Below the pieces are notes generated by a model. That model saw nothing but the letters and a program-made list of their open reading frames with translations, did not search any database and was not told where the DNA came from. From Haplomitrium mnioides (Eukaryota; Marchantiophyta; Haplomitriopsida; Calobryales): a stretch of 64,000 bases of DNA. A program made the translations under genes and the position numbers. Every line of letters begins with the position of its first letter. Within the stretch, counting starts at the first letter, position 1. Below are positions 9,746 through 21,700 of the stretch, piece by piece. The stretch covers positions 62,001 through 126,000 of the forward strand of contig JBNGIS010028185.1 of the NCBI GenBank assembly GCA_049999725.1. The letters are read 5' to 3'.

Positions 9746-10320
9746 TTAAAGAGGGAGTCATATCAGCCTAGTTTAAAAATACTCTAGGCAAATTTTCCAA
9801 TTTCAATGCGTGAACATGCCACTTCTTTGCTTTCGAGTGTGTAGACATCTAAGGGATACAATAGTACTAAGGAAATGCAATTGGACAGAAGTAATCAACC
9901 AATCACTCATTAGCAAGAGCAATGAAATGAAGAGGCAAGAATCAGAATGATTGAAGGTTGGAGTGCCTTCTAGATTGATTGTGGGGAAACATACAAGAGA
10001 GTTGATGTCAAGGTGATCCCCAAGGGCACAAAATGCGTGGCGTAGGGTTGTGGAACGGCTAAGCACTTGCGGGATTGGGAAGCATTGGTACAATGCTAGG
10101 TTGAGGAAAATTTGCGCCATTGCATCCTCAATCCTCAATCATTGGAGTTGTGGCATATCTATGCAAAAAGAACACTTTAAAGTGTTCCGATGCAATTTGA
10201 ATCAAGGGAAATGGTGGATGAATAAGGATGCACCATCCTCTAAAAGGTGGCAACAATATATAGTCCCAAAGTTTGGGTTTAAGACTTTGGGTCCTCAAAG
10301 TTCAGGGTGCCAAATATCAG
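9746..10320 (+). other. No recognised feature
   Basis: I see no coding signal, LTR edge or tandem repeat here. It lies between E3 and the tandem array. Confidence 0.4.
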
Positions 10321-10925
10321 GTCTAGCTCTATCAAATCAAGTCAAACTTCGGGTCTAAATATCCTTCTATATAGGTTTGTCCTTTTCTTATCCGGTGTGA
10401 CAATCCAACTTTCTCATAGAAGACCATGGTGGGCGACACTTTATTGGGTCAGTTCTATCAAGCCTAGTCCCTTCGGGTCAGTCCTATCGGGGTTAGCTCT
10501 ATTGGGTTGAGTCAAACTTTGGGTTTGATTGTCTTTCTATACGAGTTTTTCTTTTTTTTTTTAATCGGGTGGGGCAGTCCAAATTCCCCATGGAAGATAA
10601 CGGTGGACAATGCTTTATCGGGTCAGTTCTAGTACGTCAAGTCCCTTTGGGTCAGTCTTATCAGGTCTAGCTCTATCACATCAAGTCAAACTTTGAGTCT
10701 GATAGTCCTTCTGTACGAGTTTGTCCTATTCTTATCAGGTACAACAATCCAACCTCCCCATGGAAGATGGCGGCAGGCATCACTCTATCAAGTCAGCTCT
10801 ATCAGGTTTGTTCTATCATGCCTAGTTCTTTATGGTGTGTCTTATAAGATCTAGCTCTATCGGGTCAAGTCAATTTCTTCTTCTGAATGGGCTTATCTTT
10901 TTCTTATTGAGTGTAACGGTCCAAC
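10321..10925 (+). repeat. Tandem array of about 170-184-bp units, left part
   Basis: Units begin with a (G)TCTAGCTCTATC-like motif at 10321, 10491, 10665 and 10849, giving spacings of 170, 174 and 184. Each holds the blocks AAGTCAAACTT, a T-rich stretch, an AATCCAAC-like block, CCCCATGGAAGA and GGGTCAGTTCTA, with many point differences. The fourth unit breaks at 10925 inside the block that reads GGTCCAAC and resumes after the solo LTR at 20395. Confidence 0.85.
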
Positions 10926-13900
10926 TGTTTGCCAATTAGGAGCAGCGTTGGCATGACAAAGGTATGCTTTTGCGATCAACAAGGGATAACGGGAGGAGAA
11001 CAACAACACAACACCAGGGCACAAAGAACTATGTCAATGAGGTCAGATAAGAACAAGAGACCTAGGTGATGGAAGAGCATTGTGATCAGCATAAATGTGC
11101 CACCTCGAGAGCTCGACGGATGCAATAAGAAATGGAAGTGGAAAAAGAGCAAGTAGGGAATCCCCAAGATAGTCAGAAAGAACTAGGAACAATGGGGGGG
11201 ACCTGTAGAGCTATGATAATATTAAATAAATTAACAAAATTTAAATTTCTGGTACAACTTACTGAGCTTACCTTCGGAGGAAGTGCCAAGAACAGAATGT
11301 CAACGACATGCAATTGGGACAACGACAAATGGTTTAGTAGCAAGGAAAAAAGACAAGATGGTGACAATCGTGGCGCGGGCGACGGTGACGCCCTATAGCC
11401 AAAGTAGAGACCATCACTGCTTTGGAAGCAAAGGGAGAAGATAATGAGCGGGAGCGTGTTTTTTAGCTGCGGCGTGCAGAGGTATCTCTATACTATTTCT
11501 CTTTGTTTTTCTTTTGTCTCATATTTTGTTAATTTATTTTTTAAGTTTATTTTATTATGGCATTATTCTATTTCGTTTTTTCCTTTCAAGTCTTACTTAT
11601 ATTATTATTTTAATCTATTTTGTACTTTGCTCTTTCTTTCCATTCGCGGTAGACATCCCTTCGTTGCCATCATTTCGGCCTTGTCCTTTTTTTTTCCTAC
11701 ATGGAATTTATGTCCCTCGCTTTTGTTTCTTCTTTGCTTCTCCATCCTCCCCCTTGACTGCTCTTCGGGCCTCCATACCTTTTGTTGCTCAGTTGTGTCC
11801 TCCTCCTACTTTATTTATTATTTTTTTTTGCAAAGGGTTTTTGCCTTAGTTTTCTTTTGTTCTCCACGGACCTAGCCTTCATACTACCATCTCTATGAGC
11901 CATTTGATTTTATTTTTTTATCACGTTCCCTAAATCAAGCACATGCACTAAAGGACAAAGACCTAAGATGCTCGTACAACAAGAGATGGAAACCAAAGGA
12001 GGGAAACTTGGAGAGATTTTATTGAGCATGGAGAAATACAAGGAAACATAGCAAAGAACCAAGGCCGATCAGAAAACACCACCATTGGTGCCAACAACTT
12101 TGTAGCAGAGCAAGAATGAGCGAGCACAAAGAGTCGTAGAAGCCCACCCATGGGTCATTCAGGCTCATTCTCCCATCAAAGGCGAGAGCGAGACACCTCT
12201 CCCCAACTCCGAACGTGCACAATACAAGGAAGTTGGTCAGTACAAAGAAGCATGAACGAGGAAACTCCCATCCTGGTCTCGCCAACAAGATCCAATCAAC
12301 AAACAAAAGATTGACACTCAGAAGATCAAAACGCCTCACAAGGCCCTTACAAACTCAACAACCCTAGTAAAACCTTTGTTAAAGTTACAAGCTATCATGG
12401 GTTAGGTAGCTTATTATCCTAAGGTTAGTTAACTTTAACTAATCCTTAACTAAGTTAGTTTTACTATACTAAGTATATTTACTTAAGTTAGTGAGACTAG
12501 TAGATGAGTATATACATAAATTTAGTTGTTACGCTCATTAATCACTTTTCATATTGGTGCAATACTTTGCACATGCATATTTTCACATTTTGAATTCCTT
12601 TCTACTTTCTAGATTCTAAATTCATTTTTATAAAGATTGGACATCGATCCAATATTGTAGGATGCTATCACGCATTCCAACAACCTCTACCATGACCCTA
12701 GTCCGAAAGGAATGTCAATTGCAGTTAGTGAACCCGTAGTGCCAAATTTAGGAACAAACTAGTCAAAGGTCCTGAGGCAGATGAAGGGAAGAGCATCTAT
12801 GCATGTTGGATGAAGCTTTGGAAAGGACCAGAACCCAAGTAGGCCCCAAATGCTCCGACCACCAAGAGTAGGAAGGAAAAGAACCAAGTACGAAGTCATG
12901 GTGGAACAAAAGAGAAGATCCGAAACCCATCTCAGAAGAGGCTGAACCTCTTGAAAAAATAAGAAATCAAGAAGGAAGCGACAAAAAGAGCTGCTCTATT
13001 ACCATCACTGGAAAGATGCCAAAGTGAGAAGGCCTAGGTTGGACATGGTGCAGCCAGGTCGAGGTCAGTGCACTTGAGAAGAGGCTAGCAAACAAGGTCA
13101 AGTTGGAGAGAGGAAGTCCCAGTAGAACATGCCATCTTAGAAGGCTGAACGGGGCACAAGAAGGGGACGAAGCCAACATGCACAAATCAGAAGCGGTCGC
13201 ACCAAAAAGGGAGCCATGCGTGTAGCAAACAAAGGATGGAAAGGGGAAATAGGTACTTGGTAAGGAGAAAGACACCCATAGAGCCAAGAGGAAGGGATGT
13301 GCACCAGGAACAAAAACCCACCTCCGGAATGCCAAGCAAAGGACCTACGTAGGAGAGCATCAAGAGAGATGGCGCAAAGGCCAAAGGAAGCCCAACTAAG
13401 TCACACACCTTTGCCAACACAACCACTAGCAAGGAGCAATTGCTAGAGCAGCAAAGAGCCAAGCAGTGTCATCGCGTTGCCCTTAACCATCGAAGTGAAG
13501 AAAAGCATGAACAAAGAGAGCAACCAAAATAGATAAGCAAAAGGCAAGAAAAGAGGACCAAAGCTTGGAACCAAGGCCTTTACTTGCGACTCCAACAACT
13601 TCCACCAAGGAGTAGCCATGAACAGCAGCTCGTACCAAGAGCAAAGGAGAAAGGAGCGAGCCATATCAAGGTCAAAATGAGAAAGGAAAGTGAGGGAAGC
13701 TCTTAAACCTTGGTCGACAAAAGGGCGCTATGTCGGCCATCCGACTTAGCAGTGAGCTTTCCCTACATTGAATGCAAGCTTTTGCAAGGGTGAGCAAGAG
13801 AATGCAAGAACGAAGCAACAAGAAGGAAGGTCATGCCCGATTGACCTTCCAAAAAAAACCCATTGTCAATCACACCTCTTTCCAAGGACCATCAGTTCAT

Positions 13901-14055
13901 AAAAGAGCAAACCACAACCAAAATTAAGAACCAAGGTAGATATATGCAACCTCCTAAAGACAGGCCTCGCCTGCCGCATGCCGCTACGCCCGCATCCTAA
14001 AACAAAAAGGAAACTAATGACAATTAAAATGAAGAAGGGGTAAGGGGACTTAGCG

Positions 14056-14064
14056 AAATATAGG
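14056..14064 (+). promoter_or_regulatory. G2 LTR TATA box
   Basis: AAATATAGG followed by AGGGAG lies about 3.1 kb from the LTR start. The same motif in the same context occurs in the E8 LTR (minus, 49437-49429) and, changed to AGATATAGAG, in the remnant at 47743-47752. Conservation between copies supports it as the LTR promoter. Confidence 0.5.
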
Positions 14065-14910
14065 AGGGAGAAAAAAGCCAAATCACTTGACGAAGGCTTC
14101 ACGGAGAAACACGACAAAGGAGGTGATGCCTCCCATTATTGCACCATGCACAACGTGAGAAGGGTCCAGCAAAGGGAAATTCATGTAGAGGAAAATTGCT
14201 TGGGGGGTTCATTGCTATGGCGGCCATGGAGAGGTTGGAGTTCAATCCTCCTACCACAAAATTCATTAGCAAGAGAGAGGGCAATACCTATGATCACCTC
14301 ACTGGAATTAGCAGAGCGAGGTAGTTGGGGGTGAGAGAGATTAACCAATGATTGAAATATATTGCACTTGGATCACCTACCAGCTAACACCTGAATTTTG
14401 GCATGGGAGGCTAAGAGTTATAGGCAGCGAGGGCCTCATTTGCAAGGGATCGGATCACCATTTGGGAGCAACAAGGAAGAAGGCAAGCCAATGGGGTTGA
14501 GGTGAGCATATAAGAGCAAGCGTGGGTTGCAATAACAAAGGTGACCAAGACCGGTGAGGTGTACTCAGTAGGAGCAAGAGGCTCTACTAGAGGTGGACTT
14601 GCCTATGCAGCAAAGATACTCCGTTGGAGCTGAACTTATTTAGCTACTTAGATCCACATGCCAACAAGGTGAGCATTCTTGGATTCAAATTTCTCTACAA
14701 TTCAGGAGAGGATTAGAAGCTGCAAGCGATTGGGTGTGAAGATCCTCCCTATCTGCCACGAAGGGTTAGCTTGAGTGGAGCACAACATCCCAGTGGGGTG
14801 CAAGGCTGAAACTTGCAGATGAGTTGGTTCTCTGATTGTTGCAAGCCTGCTTGTGAGACGGCAATTCCTTAGAAGGGTAGTGCACGAGAGGAGGGGTGAC
14901 AATGGTGGAG

Positions 14911-15298
14911 TGTAAAAGAACTCAAGGACCAAATCTAAATGAGTAAGAACACATACTAAAATCTAATAGAGTTCTTCAACCAAAAGCAACTCAAGGCCCA
15001 AGCAAAGACCAAAATTGCAAGCAAAAGCCAACATCCAAAGAACCAAAGTGATTTGAGAGGAACTCTGAAATGAAAAGTGGGGCTAAGAATCCCTTCTATT
15101 TATACAAGAGAAGAGGGTACCATCCCTCTTTCTTCACTTACAAGTCACTTCTAATTTCAACCCTAAAAGTGACCCTTTACTAAAAGTGACTTTGAAGGCA
15201 AGTAATCTTATCTCAACCTTAAAAGTAATTCTCTACCACTTCCTTCACTCCTCTTTATTTTCTTATAAATATCACAACCTTATGCTTGTACTACTACA
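14911..15298 (-). repeat. E4 3' LTR
   Basis: The plus strand starts TGTAAAAG and ends CTACTACA, matching the 5' copy throughout. A TATA box (minus strand TATAAATA, 15104-15097) is intact. The purine stretch GAAGGTGAAGATT next to 15299 is the polypurine tract. Confidence 0.88.
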
Positions 15299-15344
15299 AA
15301 ATCTTCACCTTCTAATTGATGACGTCCTCGTCATTGCCGCAATC

Positions 15345-16830
15345 TTCAAATATTTGAATAGTCTTTTAAGCATTCTCAAGATTTGAAGAAGGTTCCCAAG
15401 TAGCATCATGAATTGGATAGCCTTTCCACAAAACCTTGTATTGAACTTGTAGATGTTGTCGTTGCTTGATAACTCGTTCAGTCAAATTCTGGTCCACTTC
15501 AAATTCTTCATGATTATCAAGAACAATAGTTGAAGGAGGAATTTGTACATGGTTTGAAAAGGAGAAGGACTAGAAGCAAAAGGTCTAAGTTTAGAGACAC
15601 AAAATACACGATCAATCTTCATATGGAGAGGAAGAACAAGTTTGTATGCAATGTGAGAAATAACTTAATAAATTGAGAAAAGACCAATCCAAGCTAGAGA
15701 TAACTTACAGACTTGAGTGCGTAAAGACAAAGGAATATATGAGTAGAAAGCATCATTTTGTCACCTAAAACATAAGAGAAATCATGACGATGTTTATTAG
15801 CATATTCTTTTGCCAATTTTGAGTAATAAGAAGATGGTTTTGTGCATCTTTCAAAGAGGAAGATAAATGAGACAAAAGGTAGAAAGACTTGGAACATTGG
15901 AAGAAGAAGAAGAAAGCAAACCATCAAGAACAAGAGAACGTTGGCTTGAATTGAGAAAGAAAGGAGAAAATTCAGTACATGCTTGTTTGGAGTTGTTGTA
16001 TGCAAACTCCACAGTCGGTAAGAAACTATCCCAATTTGTGTGATGAACCATTGATGAACGCTCAAAGCATATCCTCCATAGTGCGATTCGTACATTAGTT
16101 TGCCCACCTGTTTAAGAATGGTAGATATAGATAGCTCGGTATCTAAAAGTGTCAACAACGTTTGCGAAAACTTTTGAGTGAATCGTGGATCTCTATTAGA
16201 TATTAATACCTTTGGCATTCTATGAAAACGTAAAATTATATCAATGTAAATCTTTGCCAATTGTGGAGCATCTACTGTATCAACCATTAGTGCTAGATGA
16301 ATATGTTTGCTTAACTTATCCACAAACACCACAATGGTAGTAAACTCATGAGGCATGGTTGGAAGCAAATTGACAAGATCTAAACTTACATTTTCCCAAT
16401 GAGAAATAAAAATTGGTAATGGTTGAAGAAGAGAGGCTGGTTTTTTTTTTGAAGTCTTGTTTTACTGACAACTTTTACAAGAACAAACAAAACTACGGAC
16501 ATCTCGAGCTAGATTTGGCCACAACCTTGTGTGTTGAGGCAACTCCATAGTCTTGTCCACTCCAAGATGCCCAGAGATTGGAATGCCATACGCTTCTTGT
16601 AAATAATCCATTTACAATGCTTAATCTTGTGGAACATATATTTGATGGTCTTGATAGAGAATACCATCTTGAATAGAAAAAGTATGATACTCACTATCTT
16701 TGACCGCCAAACATACCTTAACAAGATTGAAGAAGGCATCTTCCTTTATTGTTTGTCAAAAGTCTTCACTGGTTGCTTCATCAAGATGTAATATACTAAC
16801 ATTTGCACTCTCCAACATATTAAGTCGATG
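15345..16830 (-). pseudogene. E4 integrase with C-terminal chromodomain
   Basis: The zinc region is recognisable (GHLGVDKTMEL, then CKSCQ). The core has Asp in SLDLVNLLP, but the second catalytic Asp is Asn in ISNRDPRFT. The third block (KQVGKLMYES) is scrambled, so no catalytic Glu can be assigned. At 15345-15508 lies a chromodomain ending in VLWKGYPIHDATWEPSSNLE. This is the aromatic-cage-type module that in chromoviruses is thought to direct integration to chromatin marks. Several stops interrupt the integrase part, and one lies near the chromodomain end. Confidence 0.85.
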
Positions 16831-16849
16831 ATTTGGTCTCTGTGACAAT

Positions 16850-18150
16850 GCATCAAAAATGGTGTGGAACCTTCCCGACTTGTACTCCAACTTGATATCA
16901 AAAAGTTGTAGTTGATCTTTCGATCAATAATGATGACTTGTCATATTTTCCAAATGAATTGACTGTAGCAAAGGCTTTTGATTGGTGTGTACAAATACTT
17001 GCTTTCCTAAAACATAATGTCTTCAAACCTTGGTAGCATAAACCATCGCAAACTACTTTCTATTTCTTGCAAAATAATTCCTCTTTACCGTATTTAGTCG
17101 ACATAACATGAAGGGAATCATATGAAGTCCATACTCAAACACTTGTTGTAACACTACCCCAATAGAAAAATTAGAGGCATCAAAATCAACTATACAACTT
17201 GCTTTTTGGTCATATGGTTGTAGAATTTGACGAGAAGACACTGCATCCTTGAGTTGTTAAAATGCTTCTTGCTCTTTGGTCATCCATTGAAACTTTGCCT
17301 CCTTACCTAAAAACTCTATAAGCGGTGCAAGCATACAAGCATAACAATAGATGAATCTTCGATAAAAACATGCCAACCCATTGAAAGCTCTAATATCCTT
17401 TGCATCTTTTGGTGTTGGTCATTATGCAATGGCTTTAAATTTCTCTTCCTCCATCTTGATGCCATTCGTAGACACTTTATGCCCTAGGAAAGTCACCTCT
17501 TACTTCTTAAACTCACATCTAAACTTCTTGCAATAAAACTTCCAATTGCATAGTCTTTGCAATACTCTCTTGAGATGAGCACGGTGCTTAACTTCACTTT
17601 TAAAGAAGATAAAGATATTGACTAAAAACACCAACACTGACTTATCTAATAACCCATCAAAAACTTGATGCATTTGATCCATGAATATCTTCATAGCATT
17701 AAAAAGACCAAATGTAAGAACCTTCCACTCAAAATGCCTATACCTTGTGCAAAAAACCGTCTTTGATACATCACTTGGCTTGATAGGAATTTGCTAATAG
17801 CCACTTCGAAGATCCAACTTAGAAAAGAATTGCCCACTACTAAATTGATTCAACAAGCCATCAATATGATGTAGAGTATAGACATTCTTCAAATTTTAAT
17901 TGTGCAATCCTCGATAATTTGTACAAATACGAAATCCATTATCTTTCTTTGGTACAAAGAATAATTGAGCTCCCCAAGATGAAGTACTATGTTGAATGAA
18001 ATCCTTTTCAAGAGGATATGCCAGTCCCTTTTGAAGCTCCTCTAATTCTTGTGGTGATAACCAATATATATGTCGATTATAAAGAGTACTTTCTAGTATC
18101 AATTCAATCAAAAAAGGCATTTCTTGATTGTTTGGTAACCCCTTTGACAA
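16850..18150 (-). pseudogene. E4 reverse transcriptase and RNase H
   Basis: RT fingers (FVPKKDNGFRICTNYRGL) and palm motif A (KLDLRSGY) are present. Motif C reads FLVNIF where E10 has FLDDII, so both catalytic Asp codons are changed (GAC GAC to GTC AAT). RNase H keeps VDFDASN. At the second site it reads NRK-stop where relatives have DREQ, so the catalytic Glu is Lys and the next Gln is a stop. Multiple further stops interrupt the frame. Confidence 0.85.
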
Positions 18151-18306
18151 GTCCCCAGAAATACATATGCAAATGCTTTCAAAATATCATCTATCACTGA
18201 GGTACACACACTTTTTTCTCTCTCCTTACTCTAATTTATGATGGGCTTGATCCAAACAACAAAGACAGACAATTCTTGGTCCACTGAATTAACATGCTTA
18301 ACTGAT

Positions 18307-18660
18307 TTAGGCTTCTTCACCAACGGTGCTGAACACCCCTAAAAGAAATTTCTTACCTTGTAAGGTAGCTTGAATTTGTCGTTTTGCCCAATCAAATTGA
18401 GTGGATCGATCTTCAAGCCAAGGAAACCCTAAAATGATGTCGTGTTGTACATTTTTAATAGCAAATTGTATAGCTTCCATATACTCTTTTCCAATCCTTA
18501 GAAGGAATGGTTTTTGAGAGCAAAACACGTCATGTTTTTGGCCATCAACCATAGTTATATCACTCTCTTTGATAGGTCTTAATTTTGCTTTGATTATATT
18601 AGCAAAACGTAGTGACATAAAAGTTTCGTAATTTTTGCCATCCACCAACATTCTACTAGA
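18307..18660 (-). pseudogene. E4 protease region
   Basis: The segment matches the E9 protease region: SRMLVD, then TFMSLRFANIIKAK, PFLLRIGKEY, and HDIILGFPWLED as the second conserved block. Where E9 has an Asp-Cys-Gly-Ser centre, this copy reads VDGKNY, so the active-site loop is altered. It directly follows gag with no nucleocapsid zinc knuckle between them. Confidence 0.75.
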
Positions 18661-18699
18661 TTACTCCTCAATCATACCATCAAGATGGAACAAAGTACC

Positions 18700-19395
18700 T
18701 CAAATTTGTGTCAAATTTTGAATTCTATTAGAGCTTGCAAATTTCTGACTACTTTGTTTGAATGGTTGAGAGCAAGGCCTAGCTTCTATAGCAATAAGTA
18801 ATGAGTCATTCCTCTTCACCATACACATTACTTCTTCTAATTGAGTTGGCTCTCTCAAAATAACTTCTTTTCTCGTGAGATGCTTCAATCTCCGAACAAA
18901 ACGGTCTAGTGCTTCTTCTTCTCTTATATCTAAAATTTTCCGAATTGTATTTTGAAAATGTCCAACACAAATTCTCACTTTACCAATTTTCTTCAATTCG
19001 GCCAATCGATCTCTTTCTAATTTTGAAGCATTTACAACCCTAAATCTTGAAATTACTGTTTTTTTTAACTCACACCAAGAAACTATAGGAGTAACAAATT
19101 CGAGTTGTGCTTGTTCTACTTGATATCTCCACCAAGTCTTGGTAACTCCTTCAAATTGACATGCCACAAATAGAATTTGTTGATTATCTTCTCTAATGTT
19201 AGCATCTTCAAAATTTTACTCACAATCAAATATGAAGTTCTCAAATGCACCACAAACCATCCTCTCATCATATAATTTTGGCGATGGAAATCGCCATAAC
19301 TCTCTTCTTCCTGAAAAGTTTCTCTTTCTTTTATTCTTTCTTCCAAAAAAAAGTCATTGTTTCATTGCTTGAACAACCGCCTCTTGATTCTTCAT
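18700..19395 (-). pseudogene. E4 gag lacking the zinc knuckle
   Basis: The likely start is the ATG at 19395, just after the primer site. The capsid-type retrotransposon gag domain is clear: VTKTWWRYQVEQAQ, then SRFRVVNASKLERDRLAELK and EEALDRFVRRLK. Stops and a frameshift affect the first 70 codons. After the gag core the sequence runs straight into the protease region. The segment of about 250 bases that carries the CCHC knuckle in E9 is missing, at the same place as in E10. Confidence 0.85.
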
Positions 19396-19417
19396 GTAAC
19401 TCACCACCAAAAACTAG

Positions 19418-19435
19418 TTGTAGCTCTGATACTAA
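19418..19435 (-). promoter_or_regulatory. E4 primer-binding site (initiator tRNA-Met type)
   Basis: The minus strand reads TTAGTATCAGAGCTACAA directly after the LTR end TTTTACA. It resembles the TGGTATCAGAGCC site complementary to the plant initiator tRNA-Met 3' end, with G-to-A type changes. E10 keeps a closer match. Confidence 0.8.
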
Positions 19436-19824
19436 TGTAAAAGAACTTAAGGACCAAATCCAAATGAATAGGAACTCATAGTGAACTCTAATAGAGTTCT
19501 TCAACCAAAAGCAACTCAAAGCCCAAGCTAAGACCAAGAGTGCAAGCAAAAGTCAAGCAACGAAAGAACCAACGTGATTTGAGAGGAACTCAAGAATGAA
19601 GAGTGAGGCTAAGAAACCCTTCTATTTATCTAAGAGAAGAGGGTGTCATCCCTCTTTTCTCACTTACAAGTCACTTCTAATTTCAACCATAAAAGTGACT
19701 CTTTATTCAAAGTGACTTCAAAGGCGAGTAATCTTTTCTCAACTCCAAAAGTGAATCTTTTCTACTACCTGCACTCCTCTCTATTTTTGTATAAATAGCA
19801 CAACCTTATACTTGTACTATTACA
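19436..19824 (-). repeat. E4 5' LTR
   Basis: It matches the 3' LTR end to end; the plus strand starts TGTAAAAG and ends CTATTACA. The TATA box used by other copies is damaged (AGATAAATAG). It is followed by TGGAG, the target duplication. Confidence 0.9.
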
Positions 19825-20394
19825 TGGAGTGTGTAATTCAGTGGCGGAGAGTGCCACCTCTCTAGTTGGGGAGTAGCAATTGAAGCCCTCTAGATGACGA
19901 AGGTAAAAGCTATCTACTGTTGCGTAGGTGTGTGTTGGAATAATTTGTGCAAGGTTGCAAGGAGAAGTGTGGGAGAGAACAGGCCAACATTAGCAACGAG
20001 GCATCACCGAGTAGTCAGCGGCTCAATGAGGTTGAGAAAGAACTTCAACAAACGTCAAGGTTGGGTGGAGTGTTTTCCTGGTTGCTGACATAGAAAGGTA
20101 GGAGCATAGGAAGTAAGCATCATTGTGAAGTAGCAAGTTAGAAGTGCATTTGATTGTTCTAGCTACCTGCGTAGCGTATAACCGCTTAAACCATGAGGGG
20201 TAGAAAAGAGGCAATAAGGTAGCATTCAGCTTCAACAACGGTTAGTGAATCAGTTGAGCGGTGGTATGACAAAATTTTCACTATTGAAACCCCTTCCACA
20301 ACCAAGAATCCCAACCTTGAGTAAATCGGTCTTGGTATGTGGGGCGCTTGGGTGTGTTTGGGCATAACCAAAGCCAAGCTAGGACGACACCAAC

Positions 20395-20541
20395 TTCCCC
20401 ATGGAAGACGATGGTAGGCAACACTCTATTGGTTGAGTTCTATAGGGCATTGTCCTTTTGGGTGAATCCTATCAGGTTCATATGTAACGTAAGTGCAATT
20501 GAGTCTAGTCTCTACGGGTTTTTTCTATTGGATGTCGGGTC
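20395..20541 (+). repeat. Tandem array, right part
   Basis: This continues the unit broken at 10925: TTCCCCATGGAAGACGATGG, then a GGGTGAATCCTATCAGG block and the start of a further degenerate unit ending near TTGGATGTCGGG. Joining it to 10925 across the solo LTR restores a normal unit length. Confidence 0.8.
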
Positions 20542-20980
20542 ATTAATAGCTCCGTTGATGTTTGTTAAAGAATCAAGACAGGTGTCGCCACCCAAGCAAT
20601 GAGCACACTATAGAAGTCAAAAAACAAAAAGGAGAAAAGAGAGAGAGGGCCAATTTTAAACAACAATTTCTAGAGCAACATGAGTCCAATGGGTGTGGTT
20701 TAAATTTTTTTGGAAATATGACAAATAGAGTCAATGCTTGTTGTTGATTTTAGTTGCTGAATCTTGAACATTGCTGCACATTATGCACAAAAAAGCGGGG
20801 TACTCCTCACTATTGTCAAATGAAGGAAAAACAAGAACCTCCAAGCAAGGGTCAAAATTGAAGGCAAGAAAAGGGGGAAATGAGCACATGGTATAGGTTT
20901 CCTCACTTGGAGGCTTGAGGGATTGATTGAACTATGCAAAGAAAGCAGCGAGCTAGAGGGAAAAGAATTCAGATGACACT
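20542..20980 (+). other. No recognised feature
   Basis: A-rich sequence with no coding or repeat signal I can assign. Confidence 0.4.
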
Positions 20981-21700
20981 ACACTTTAAGCAGGTGTGCT
21001 CAATTGGAAGAACTATCAAGAGTGGAGGTGGATTGAAGATGTGTTGAGAATCGCAGAGCAAGAGGCCCTAGAGGCTCTCACTATTTGGGTGGGCTCATTC
21101 TTGAAGGTAGCCACCATTTGGAGGTGGACTAATACTTGGAGGAGAAGAGAAGTTTCTTCGGCTCATATTTCATGAGAGGTAGCCAAAGGGGCGTTCTAAT
21201 GTCATCTCTGCTTTGGTTTGTGCAAGAGAGTTATCCATGGAGTACTACGAGAGTGCTGTTGGCATCATACTCAAGAGGAGAAAGGGGAGGAGTGGCCACG
21301 TTAGCGCTCATGTATTGCAAGGAAGATCTAGCCAAGGTTTTAAGTGGAGTGGGTTTCTCGGCAGCCAAGAGGGTTGTCTTATAAAGGTGGGAGTTAAAGA
21401 CAACCTCTTGCGAGCTTGGGGAATAAAATCCAAGACTTTTAGCGATGGAAGTTGAAAACTATCTAGATTGGGTGCGTGAGTGGGGAAAGAATTTGTGATA
21501 TGCTATATAGTGTCCTGTCATGTTTTGGTGTGGTTGTAGATTGAGATTGCATAATCGAAATTCAGATCAATAGTTGAGAGCTTGAACTCCTACCTTGAAT
21601 CCAAGAGTCCATGAAGTGTAGCAGCCAAAGCTAGGGTGGAGTTTGGGACAGAGTTCTGATCGATTTGAGTACAAGGTCCTGGAGTAGCTGGCTTAAATAT
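20981..21700 (-). repeat. G1-like LTR fragment
   Basis: Read in reverse complement, it matches parts of the E5 LTR (around 24.6-25.0 kb and 29.7-30.1 kb) and the fragment at 41.59-42.15 kb. Shared blocks include a CCACCT..AAGACAA region, the AAGGAAGATCTAGCCAAG area and a GGTGGACTAA..TGGAGG area. It is an isolated scrap without LTR edges. Confidence 0.6.

Larger units (their letters stand above)
14911..19824 (-). mobile_element. E4: chromovirus-type Gypsy element, full length by ends, 4.9 kb
   Basis: LTRs of 388 and 389 bp flank gag, protease, RT, RNase H, integrase and a chromodomain, all on the minus strand. The 5-base duplication TGGAG is present at 14906-14910 and 19825-19829. Primer site and polypurine tract are in place. 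The LTRs differ at many sites, by eye roughly one in seven, so the insertion is old. It interrupts the G2 solo LTR. E9 and E10 are copies of the same family. Many stops and the loss of catalytic residues make it inactive. Confidence 0.92.
10926..20389 (+). repeat. Solo LTR of family G2, about 4.5 kb, split by E4
   Basis: The LTR starts TGTTTGCC at 10926 and ends GGACGACA at 20389. It is flanked by the direct repeat CCAAC (10921-10925 and 20390-20394). The flanks rejoin one unit of the tandem array, which confirms the insertion point. Removing E4 and its duplication leaves about 4,545 bases. The whole length matches, on the opposite strand, the E8 3' LTR (52436 down to 48045), with the same start motif, a shared TATA region and an AATAAA near 12020. 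No internal element sequence remains, so it is a solo LTR. C/T-rich hydrophobic ORFs inside it are not considered genes. Confidence 0.82.

Noticed and set aside
10321-10925. CRISPR-like array
   Set aside because: The units are 170-184 bases, contiguous and diverged throughout, with no short repeat plus unique spacer pattern; the context is a plant nuclear genome.
11444-13664. Long hydrophobic ORFs (11444-11875 plus; 12967-13664 minus) and similar ones at 49.8-51.9 kb
   Set aside because: They lie on T/C-rich strands inside the G2 LTR, are not conserved in frame between the two LTR copies, and have membrane-like composition only because of the T-rich bases.
19418-19435. tRNA gene fragment
   Set aside because: It is a primer-binding site directly next to an LTR; no cloverleaf sequence surrounds it.
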